DNA of 64,000 nucleotides, taken from the NCBI GenBank assembly GCA_003349915.1, contig QFXE01000021.1, positions 310,001-374,000 on the forward strand, written 5' to 3'. Shown piece by piece: positions 44,198 through 52,180 of the stretch. Position numbers and translations under genes: made by a program. The stretch comes from an endosymbiont of Escarpia spicata (lineage in GTDB: Bacteria; Pseudomonadota; Gammaproteobacteria; Chromatiales; Chromatiaceae). Position 1 is the stretch's first letter, and every line of letters begins with the position of its first letter. Under the pieces are notes generated by a model. It was not told the origin of the DNA. It saw nothing but the letters and a program-made list of their open reading frames with translations, and made no database searches.

Positions 44198-45801
44198 CAG
44201 AGAACATTGTTCAGGTCGGTTCACAGCATGTCGCCGACGTCCAGGATATCAATAAAAACCTGGTGGAGAAGACCCTGCGCATGCGCTGTCTCGCCTATCT
44301 CTCTCAGGTCAAATCCCAGCTGCTGATTGAGACCATCCATGACATGAATAACAGCCGCCAGGAGCTGGCTGATCTGTCAATCGACCTGGCGGAACGCACC
44401 AATAAGGCGGAGAAGCAGAGACAGATCATCGAACGGGAGATGCTAAAGCTGGGGGAGCGGAACAAGGCACTCGAAGTCGACCGAGATCTGCTCGAATTGA
44501 AGGTCGAGGAACGCACCGAGGCGTTTGAAAAACTGGCCCACTACGACTCACTGACCAACCTGCCCAACCGTTTTCTCTTCAATGACCGATTGAACCATGC
44601 CCTGGCCCGCGCTGACAGGGAAAGCAGTAAAGTCGGCCTGCTGCTCATCGATCTGGATCGTTTCAAGAACATCAACGACACCGCAGGCCACCCGGTTGGA
44701 GACGAACTGCTCAGGCAGGTCGGACAACGTATCCTGCTAAGCCTGCGTACTGAGGATACTCTGGCCCGGCTGGGAGGTGATGAATTTGTCGTCATCCTGG
44801 AGAGCATCGAACATGATGAATTGACCGCTCATGTTGCACATAAGATCCAGCAGAATCTTCTACCGCCTTTTGAGCTGACACAGGACAGCATCTATCTGAC
44901 CGCCAGCATCGGCATCAGCCTCTACCCTGGGGATGCCGACGACCCTGTCACCCTGCTGAAAAATGCCGACACCGCCATGTACCGGGCTAAGGCGGAGGGT
45001 AAAAACACATTCCATTTTTACACCAGGGAGCTGACTGCTTCGGCCAACTCACGTTTCTCATTGGAAAACCAACTGCGCCTGGCCCTGGAACGCGATGAGT
45101 TTGAACTTTTCTATCAACCCCAGTTTGACCTGAACAGCGGCCGGATATCAGGGGCGGAGGCGCTGATTCGCTGGAATCATTCTGAGCGCGGCCTGGTCTC
45201 TCCGGCCGATTTCATCTGGCTGGCCGAAGAGACCGGATTGATCATCCCCATCGGCACGTGGGTCATAAAGTCGGCCTGCCGCCAGGCCAAAAAATGGTTC
45301 GGTGAAGGGCGCTTGAAAGGTCGCATTTCGGTCAATCTATCCGCACTTCAGATCATGCAGGAGGAGACCTATTCGGTGGTCAGACAGGCACTGGAGGAGA
45401 GCGGACTTTCTCCCGATCGGTTGGAACTTGAGATCACGGAAAGTGCCCTGATCGGCCAGCACGAGAAGGTCAGCCTGGTCGCCGATGCCTTCAAATCATT
45501 GGGCATCTCCCTGGCTATCGATGACTTTGGTACCGGTTATTCATCCCTGGCCTACCTGAAACGCTTCCACATCGACCGCCTCAAGATCGACCGCTCCTTC
45601 GTTCGCGATATCCCTGGAGACCCCAACGACATGGCCATCATCCGCGCCATCATTGCGATGGGTCACACACTGGGACTCTCAATCGTTGCCGAAGGAGTGG
45701 AGACGGAGGCCCAAGCCAACTTTCTCACCGGCGTCGGTTGTAATGACGTTCAGGGATATTTTTACGGCAAGCCCGTCCCCTGTGACCAGTTCCAGATTTA
45801 A
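44194..45801 (+). CDS. GGDEF-EAL cyclic di-GMP turnover protein
   Basis: 535 residues. The first about 125 residues form a coiled-coil-rich region (ELADLSIDLAERTNKAEKQ, LLELKVEERTEAFE) that probably docks on the ODP protein. The GGDEF domain has an intact LGGDEF near residue 195 and LTNLPNR at its start, and the EAL domain has EALIRW near residue 321, ISVNLSALQI, LELEITES, DDFGTGYSS near residue 444, LKIDRSFV, AEGVET and GYFYGKP. Both active sites appear conserved, so it could be bifunctional. The gene ends in the first copy of a direct repeat that flanks the giant-protein operon. Confidence 0.93.
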   Translation: MTENIVQVGSQHVADVQDINKNLVEKTLRMRCLAYLSQVKSQLLIETIHDMNNSRQELADLSIDLAERTNKAEKQRQIIEREMLKLGERNKALEVDRDLLELKVEERTEAFEKLAHYDSLTNLPNRFLFNDRLNHALARADRESSKVGLLLIDLDRFKNINDTAGHPVGDELLRQVGQRILLSLRTEDTLARLGGDEFVVILESIEHDELTAHVAHKIQQNLLPPFELTQDSIYLTASIGISLYPGDADDPVTLLKNADTAMYRAKAEGKNTFHFYTRELTASANSRFSLENQLRLALERDEFELFYQPQFDLNSGRISGAEALIRWNHSERGLVSPADFIWLAEETGLIIPIGTWVIKSACRQAKKWFGEGRLKGRISVNLSALQIMQEETYSVVRQALEESGLSPDRLELEITESALIGQHEKVSLVADAFKSLGISLAIDDFGTGYSSLAYLKRFHIDRLKIDRSFVRDIPGDPNDMAIIRAIIAMGHTLGLSIVAEGVETEAQANFLTGVGCNDVQGYFYGKPVPCDQFQI

Positions 45802-45847
45802 GCAGTCTGCGCTTTAGGTCACTACACGGATTCAGAGTAAAATAAGC
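45781..45847. repeat. Direct repeat, copy 1 (overlaps end of GGDEF-EAL gene)
   Basis: The 67-base segment from the last seven codons of the GGDEF-EAL gene to just after it matches 60923-60989 without gaps; the central 23 bases (45813-45835, containing AGGTCACTACACGGATTCAG) are identical, and flanking bases match at roughly 70 to 75 percent. The two copies bracket the 15-kb giant-protein operon. Confidence 0.85.
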
Positions 45848-45921
45848 AAACCCCGCCGTGCTGGCGGCATAATTTCCGCTATTCGCACCGATTAGCCCAA
45901 CTCGTTCTGGAACCACCTAGC

Positions 45922-47643
45922 CTACTCGTCGATTACCTCCGGCCGAGTCTCGACGGCGATATCGAAGTGCAAACCACTGAGGCCCTCACCACCCCCAGCA
46001 CTCTTACGGCGTGCAACCCAGAGATGGGTGGAGCCGTCAATCCAGCGGCTGCGCCGGATCAGACGGGAGATCCGGGTGCCGGCCCGGCTCACCTCTTCCT
46101 CGCGCACCTGGTATAGATTGAGGTCAGGCAGTCCCGTCGGTCGGAGAATACGCCCACAGGGGCGAATAAGCTCATACTCCTTCTCATCCAGCCCCTCGCC
46201 GTAGCGCATCATGGCGGCCCTCTCCAGGGCCACTTCGTTGTGCATCTCATCTGTCCGCACCGGCAGGAAGGGGATCCAGTGCTCGGGTACGCTGTTCTGG
46301 AGTCGGTACGCCAAGGGAGCATCGGAGTGGGGCAGAGCCTCCCGGATGGCCTTGGTGAGTGAACGTTCGTGCCCGGCCCAGGGCATACCAATGCCGTTCT
46401 CCAGCGTATGCTCGATAGCCCAGACCATGTTCGCCATCTCGTCGCGCATGAACCGCACCTCCTCAAGCACCTGGCCATCCTGGGTGGCGTTAACCGAACT
46501 GGGAGACAGAATGAAAAAATCCGCCACCCGATTATTCACGCCCTGCAGCGTGGTAGAGAACATGGTCCAGCTCTCAGTGGCTTCCCCTTCCTCTGCATGC
46601 TGTCCGCAGCGCTCGCGGTCGGCGCGTTCGATCAGGGTGTTACCGCCGAAGACATCATGCACCAGCAGTGTGTCAATGGCACACAAACTGCCCACCGGCT
46701 GGGTAAAGGGCACCATGAACCAGTCATTGCTCTGAATCAGCATGAAATCCGAGACTGCCATTTTGGCCAACTCGCGTGGGTCGTTGTCAATTTTAGAGAT
46801 GTTCATTCTGCCGTTCTCAAACTGCCACCAGCGTGCATTGGGCATACCGGTGAAGCGCACATGGACAGGCAGCAGACTCCTGCGGAATGGCTCCGGCTCT
46901 TCTGGATCGCCCGGTAAGTATCCGGGCTGCTGGTCGAAGGCGTACCAATCGAACTGGCCGTTGCATCCCGGGTGGGCTGTTAACCGCGCCCGAGTCCCGT
47001 GGGGAGTGGTCGCGGCAACCTCTACGCCATACTCCAGGCGCTCGGGTCTCCAAGCCGGTGCATCACTGGTCGAGAACGCTTCGCCATACACTGACCTGAC
47101 CCAGTCACGGAATTTCTCCAACAGCTGAATTTCCGGCTTGGTCTCTGTCGGCGGCTTTTTGTCCCGGTAAAGCGCGATCCCGTTGATGGCCCGGCCGGCG
47201 CACACCCGCAGAAAACGCACCGCCTCGAAATCTACCTCCTGCGGTGTCAGCTCTTCGTCTGCGGTCAAGGGGTAGTGCCTGCGGTAGCGTACGATCTCCC
47301 TCTCCAGTTGCGCTTCGGTGAGCATCGCCTCGAATCGTTGCCCCAGTTCCACCGCAGTAGCGAGGTCAGGCGTGCAGGGTTCGGACTCAACCAGTGCCTC
47401 CAGCGGCGCCTGGTTGGCAAAGGGTTTGGGTGTAGCGCCGGACGGGTTCCAACTGTCGATAGTGGAAAAAAGACCAGCAATCTGGACCCAGGCGGGGGAT
47501 GCCGCATCCTCACCCTGGAACTCCCCGACCTGCCATTGCCGGGTCAGGAACCACAGGGGATCATGAACCCGTGCCTCCAGCGAGCGCGTTGTGTCCGCGC
47601 TACGAGGGCGCGGTTCGAGCCGGTTCCACCAAGTACGTGCCAT
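45922..47643 (-). CDS. Giant-protein operon gene 5: conserved hypothetical, 573 residues
   Basis: The protein begins MARTWWNRLEPRPRS and soon has DPLWFLTRQWQVGEFQGEDA (residues about 28-47), a combination I recall only in uncharacterised large hypothetical proteins. The rest holds aromatic and acidic motifs (GRAINGIALYRDKKP, FTGMPNARWWQFENG, DNDPRELAKMAVSDFMLIQSNDWFMVPF) and no signal peptide, membrane helix or catalytic signature that I can identify. ATG at 47643 has GGGGGAG about six bases upstream, whereas the GTG at 47649 overlaps the preceding stop. Last gene of the operon, translationally coupled to gene 4. Function unknown. Confidence 0.8.
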   Translation of the reverse strand: MARTWWNRLEPRPRSADTTRSLEARVHDPLWFLTRQWQVGEFQGEDAASPAWVQIAGLFSTIDSWNPSGATPKPFANQAPLEALVESEPCTPDLATAVELGQRFEAMLTEAQLEREIVRYRRHYPLTADEELTPQEVDFEAVRFLRVCAGRAINGIALYRDKKPPTETKPEIQLLEKFRDWVRSVYGEAFSTSDAPAWRPERLEYGVEVAATTPHGTRARLTAHPGCNGQFDWYAFDQQPGYLPGDPEEPEPFRRSLLPVHVRFTGMPNARWWQFENGRMNISKIDNDPRELAKMAVSDFMLIQSNDWFMVPFTQPVGSLCAIDTLLVHDVFGGNTLIERADRERCGQHAEEGEATESWTMFSTTLQGVNNRVADFFILSPSSVNATQDGQVLEEVRFMRDEMANMVWAIEHTLENGIGMPWAGHERSLTKAIREALPHSDAPLAYRLQNSVPEHWIPFLPVRTDEMHNEVALERAAMMRYGEGLDEKEYELIRPCGRILRPTGLPDLNLYQVREEEVSRAGTRISRLIRRSRWIDGSTHLWVARRKSAGGGEGLSGLHFDIAVETRPEVIDE

Positions 47644-47645
47644 GG

Positions 47646-50600
47646 TCACTCCCCCTCTGCAGCGGTTGAATCGTCGTTTTCGAGGCAGCCCTCGAAGGTG
47701 GGGGAAATCTGGTCTCCCTCAGCATTCTCGGCGATACAGATCATGGGCAGGAAGGGAATGGGCAGATCGAACAGGGCATTTCCGCTGTACAGATCGTGTT
47801 GGGTGGTGTCATCCTCAATCCCCGAGGTGTAATACTCCCCGTCGCTGCCGCGAACACGGGCCAGATCGAAGGTCTGTTCCAGGATCTCCAACAGTGCCCC
47901 GCCGTCCCAAGACTCCGATCCATCAGGGGGAACCGCGATCAGGACGGCATGGGGCGCCTCTGTGCCGGGGCTGTCGTAGTGAAACACGAGGCCGGCGTCC
48001 TCCTCGGCATTGGGAATCAACTCCACCCATTCGTCCACAAGCAGACCCGCCCAAGGCTCCTTCGCTATTGGAAGTTCCGGGCTGTGCAGCACCAGCGACA
48101 ACTGTCCCGCGGGTGGTCGCTTTTTCGGTGAATCAAACTCCAGTGCCACCCAGGGGTTGTTGTGCCGAAAGGGCAGCTGCAGGACACGGGGGGTGCTGGG
48201 CGGCGAACCCAGGGTGCCGGCGTAGAGCATCAGCTTGCGCCACTCTCCCAGAGGCTTGCGCACCCGCGCGGCCTGAGCCATCCAGGCGCTCACCGCCGCT
48301 TCTGGATCGTCCCCCAATATTGGCCCCTCTTCCAGGGCCTTCCCCAACTCCGGTAGGACTGCGGGCACAAAACGCGGCACGGCTGTGAAGTCACGGCCCA
48401 GCACGGCTTGGAACAGTTTAACCGGATCACTCTTCTCTGCGTATGCCGCCGCCTGCCGCCGCCGCAGTTCCTCGAGGACGCTGTCCGTGATCCGAAACAA
48501 CGCTTCCTTCTCCTCGCCTACACCAGGAGAGGGAAAGGCAGAGACAAGACCGAACAGCGATGCCTTGCGCAACCTCTCAGGCAGTTTGCCGATGAGGCCT
48601 GACAGGCGTATGGCCGCAAGATCCTCAATCAACGTTTTCAGTTCTTTGAGGAGCATGCCTCCTCTTTCTTTCAGATCCGCCGTAGCTGCCCCCTCCACTT
48701 GTTGGACACTGGCAGAGGTGGCCCGCTCGGATGGCTCCAGATCCGCTGGCCATAACGGCCGGGCAGTGGCCAGAACCCGGTTGAGCGTCCGGGCAATCTC
48801 CAGGATCTCTGCAAAGCTGCGCTCCGTGGTCAGCAGGTTTGGTAGATGGTATTCAATCCGTGTTATGGCGGGTGGGCTCGTTTGGTTCCAGCCCCCCTGG
48901 ACAGTGAGCGCGGCAGTGAAGACACGCCGGTCCAGCTCAGAGTCCAGGGAATCGTTCTCCACCGCTCGCGCCAGGGCGAGAAGGTCCAGCGGGTCCAAAC
49001 CCAGATGGTCCAGCGTTATGATCCGGGGTTTCTCATCGGCCAGATGGACCCGGCATTTTACCTGCTTCGGATCCCCCAGGATGCTGCCCGCCCAAGCGTT
49101 GAGATAGGGCTCCGCGCGCCCACGCGGGTTGCGGGGCTTGCTGCCCCAAACACCCATTGCGGTTGGTTCACCCAGGACCAGGCCGACCCGGTGGACCAGG
49201 CTGGTCCCTCCCAAGGGCACGCTGGCAATCTCCGGCTCGGGTGGACGCGCCCCTTTGGCGATGGCATCCAGGGTAGCCCCGGCACCGCCGACGCCCCCCT
49301 TGATCCACTGGTAGACCGACTCCGCCGTGAGCAGGTCGGCGACGGCGTCCATGGCCTCGTCCAGCAACTGGACTTGTGCCGTAACCTCCGGGGACCGGTA
49401 CATATGCCGCGGCTCATCCTCACGCCATTTGGTCAGCAGCGCATATCCATCCACCACGTTGCGTGCCGCCACCTGCTCGGCCCGCTCTTTGCTGCTGGTC
49501 ATCTTGTTGGCGACCAGGGGAAAGTCGTTACGGATGTCGTCGATGTGACTGTCCAGCCCTGCGTCGTGCAGTCCCCGCTCGAACAGATAGCCCAGTACCG
49601 CCCCCAAGGGTTGTCCCTCACGCACCGCACCCAGCAGCCACAGAGCGGTGCGAACCCGGGCCGAGGAGAGGTCGATCTCATAGGGCTTCTGCTCCGCCTC
49701 GCCCTTGCGTGTCATATAGGCGTTGCGCAGCACCGCCGCCGCGCTGCCGTGGGCCGGTGAAGGGGCGTAGATGTAGCCGCTGCTGTAGGTGAGGGCGCTT
49801 ACCCCTTCCATACCCTCTACCGGTGTACGCTCTTCATGGCGGATCGGTTTGAGGTTCTCTACCCAGCCGTAGGCGGCGATATGGCAGTTTCTCTCATCGA
49901 ACTGAAATTCAGTTTTCGAATCATGCTGGAGGTTTGTACGCATCCGATCCAGGCGCTTGGAGGCCAGAGCGGTGATCCAGGCATCGATGCGGTAGGAGCA
50001 GACCCCCAGGGTCTCCCCCAAAAGGCGCTCCAGCTCTGCGGTAGGAAGCGATTCCAGCGCCAGCAACGCCTCGCTGTGCTCTTGCAGAGCCTCCAGCGCC
50101 TCTTGATCCCCGGAGCTCTCTTCATAGGCAGAGGCCGTGAGCAGGGTCGCCTGACGCAGCAGCAGGTATAGCAGGGTCTTGGGGTAGTCGTCCGTGCTGG
50201 GCAGGCCCGCAGATTGGCCGTCATTGATCAGTGCCTGGGTATACACCTGCAACGCATGGATGCAGTTATCGTCCCCCAGGCCCTCCGTCTCGGACAGAAC
50301 CTCATCCTCCTCCACCTCGGGCGGCGGATTCACCACCATGCCGCAGCTGAACCGATAGGCGTCGCCGAAATAGCTCAGTATCGGCCCCCCCCAATCTCTC
50401 AGAAGGGCCATCGCCATAGCTTCTTGGGAGCCAGGTGCAGACCGAGCCCCCTGGGGCACCCCTCCACCGCCTTGCAGCGTCTCAAGGGCACTGACAACAT
50501 CCTCCGGCATGCGGAAGAAATCTGTGATCGGTATCCCGCCAGAACCTCCTCCAGGAATATGGGGCTCCCCCCGCGGATCACCATTCAAATCAACCAGTCT

Positions 50601-52178
50601 GCCCAAGTCATCTCCAGGTAGATAACTGCCGATGGCTCCTCCCATATAGCCGATGTTCGGTGGAATGCCTGCAGTATTCACATTACCGACAACCTGCTGC
50701 AACGCATCTATGAGGTCCCTGCCGAACATCGGGCGGATGTACAGCTCCCGCGGGGACGCATCCATGCTCAAGGCGCTGTACAGATCCACATCCGGATCAC
50801 CCCGGCGCCCGATGCTCGGCACGTCACACAACCGCAGCAGATGGTTCTTCAGTGCCGCCAGTCGGGGTAACAGCGTCCACTCCACCAGGCTGTCAGGCTC
50901 CTCCAACTCCGGCAGTAGCTCCTCAACTTGCGCCAGAATCGCACTTATCTCTTCATCCTCTTGCGGCAACCGAGCGACCGGTAACACCCCATAAGGCACA
51001 TCACCGATACGAAAGGCAGGCAGAGGCCCCCGTCCCCGCACATGATTGACGAACAGTTCACGCGTGGCCTCGACCGTCAGCGGATCAAAATCGTAGAGGG
51101 TCTCCTCACGATCGTCGAATTCCGCCGACATCATGGTTTCCATCGTGTATCCGACGGTCGCCGGCCACAGGGCAGTGGCCATGGCCCCGGCGCTTTTCTG
51201 CTCGCTGCCCCCCGCCCCGGCGATGTGGCGCAGGGTTTCTGCGGAAAGCCCCAGCGCCCTCGCAAAGTGGGCGCCGTCGCAGTCGCTGTCCGTACCGTCC
51301 CACTGCGGGCTAAGTTCCACGGCACGGCTCTCCTCGCCGTGGGGGTCCGCTGGCGGGTAGCCCGACCGGGTATGGCTGGTATTGTTGGTGGGGGTGCCCT
51401 GGGAGACCAAGGAGCAGCCACGGGTATAGTGATGGCCCTCGAACAGGTCATCCAGCGCCTGCCCGGATTGTTGAATGGACAGCGAGTCACTTTTTACCCC
51501 TGTCACGATCACCCGGGAGAAGCCGGATGCGAAGTCCTCCTCCATCAGCTCGATGCACACCGCCATGCCGACTTCCAGAGCGCGGTCGAAGTCGAAGGTC
51601 CATCTGATCGCTTCGTCCACCTCGAGCCCGTCTGACAACTTCACCTTATTTCCGCCGGCACCAAGGCCGAGTGCCAGGCTCAGATCTCCCTGGGTCGGCC
51701 TGCTGAGTTCATGGTAGACCTGCTCGCGTGGGTGGCTGCAGGTGGCCTGCACCAGCCATTTGTCCGGCAGCAGTTGCGCGCGTGGCGCCGGTCGTGACTT
51801 GGGATCGCGCATTCCGAGTCTGTCAAGTGCGGAATCCGGCTTGGTCTGGCTGACGATCCATGCCGCCCGCGGCGCACCGACCTCCGCAATCAAGGCGGTC
51901 CAGGCGTCTCTTTGATCTTCTTCGGTGGCGTTCAGGCAAGCCTTCCAGTAGTCCGTGCCGGCCTCAATTTCTGCTTTAGTGAGTAGCTGATCATGGGTCT
52001 CGCACAGGATGCCGTCAGGGTAGATGCGCACCCTCAGTTCGCCGACAGGCTCAGACCCGGATTCGGGCGGGGGATCGTAGCGCACGAAACGGGTTTCCAG
52101 GCGTACCGGGAAGAGGGTGATCGGGTACTTGCAGTCCAGTCCCCCAAACGGGTCTTTGACTTGTGTGATCGCGGTCAT
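47646..52178 (-). CDS. Giant-protein operon gene 4: conserved hypothetical, 1510 residues
   Basis: The N-terminal part (ITLFPVRLETRFVR near residue 20-35, then LRVRIYPDGILCETHDQ) looks like a conserved capping module. A middle motif reads FVNHVRGRGPLPAFRIGDVPYGVLPVARLPQ (about residues 395-425), and later YSSGYIYAPSPAHGSAAAVLRNAYM and SSARVRTALWLLGAVREGQPLGAVLGYLFERGLHDAGL (about residues 800-900). No signal peptide, transmembrane helix, Walker motif or peptidase motif is evident. The ATG at 52178 is preceded by GGAG in the sequence GGAGTGACCATG, whose TGA is the stop of gene 3, so translation is coupled. I recognise the style from unannotated proteins of several phyla but not a function. Confidence 0.8.
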   Translation of the reverse strand: MTAITQVKDPFGGLDCKYPITLFPVRLETRFVRYDPPPESGSEPVGELRVRIYPDGILCETHDQLLTKAEIEAGTDYWKACLNATEEDQRDAWTALIAEVGAPRAAWIVSQTKPDSALDRLGMRDPKSRPAPRAQLLPDKWLVQATCSHPREQVYHELSRPTQGDLSLALGLGAGGNKVKLSDGLEVDEAIRWTFDFDRALEVGMAVCIELMEEDFASGFSRVIVTGVKSDSLSIQQSGQALDDLFEGHHYTRGCSLVSQGTPTNNTSHTRSGYPPADPHGEESRAVELSPQWDGTDSDCDGAHFARALGLSAETLRHIAGAGGSEQKSAGAMATALWPATVGYTMETMMSAEFDDREETLYDFDPLTVEATRELFVNHVRGRGPLPAFRIGDVPYGVLPVARLPQEDEEISAILAQVEELLPELEEPDSLVEWTLLPRLAALKNHLLRLCDVPSIGRRGDPDVDLYSALSMDASPRELYIRPMFGRDLIDALQQVVGNVNTAGIPPNIGYMGGAIGSYLPGDDLGRLVDLNGDPRGEPHIPGGGSGGIPITDFFRMPEDVVSALETLQGGGGVPQGARSAPGSQEAMAMALLRDWGGPILSYFGDAYRFSCGMVVNPPPEVEEDEVLSETEGLGDDNCIHALQVYTQALINDGQSAGLPSTDDYPKTLLYLLLRQATLLTASAYEESSGDQEALEALQEHSEALLALESLPTAELERLLGETLGVCSYRIDAWITALASKRLDRMRTNLQHDSKTEFQFDERNCHIAAYGWVENLKPIRHEERTPVEGMEGVSALTYSSGYIYAPSPAHGSAAAVLRNAYMTRKGEAEQKPYEIDLSSARVRTALWLLGAVREGQPLGAVLGYLFERGLHDAGLDSHIDDIRNDFPLVANKMTSSKERAEQVAARNVVDGYALLTKWREDEPRHMYRSPEVTAQVQLLDEAMDAVADLLTAESVYQWIKGGVGGAGATLDAIAKGARPPEPEIASVPLGGTSLVHRVGLVLGEPTAMGVWGSKPRNPRGRAEPYLNAWAGSILGDPKQVKCRVHLADEKPRIITLDHLGLDPLDLLALARAVENDSLDSELDRRVFTAALTVQGGWNQTSPPAITRIEYHLPNLLTTERSFAEILEIARTLNRVLATARPLWPADLEPSERATSASVQQVEGAATADLKERGGMLLKELKTLIEDLAAIRLSGLIGKLPERLRKASLFGLVSAFPSPGVGEEKEALFRITDSVLEELRRRQAAAYAEKSDPVKLFQAVLGRDFTAVPRFVPAVLPELGKALEEGPILGDDPEAAVSAWMAQAARVRKPLGEWRKLMLYAGTLGSPPSTPRVLQLPFRHNNPWVALEFDSPKKRPPAGQLSLVLHSPELPIAKEPWAGLLVDEWVELIPNAEEDAGLVFHYDSPGTEAPHAVLIAVPPDGSESWDGGALLEILEQTFDLARVRGSDGEYYTSGIEDDTTQHDLYSGNALFDLPIPFLPMICIAENAEGDQISPTFEGCLENDDSTAAEGE

Positions 52179-52180
52179 GG

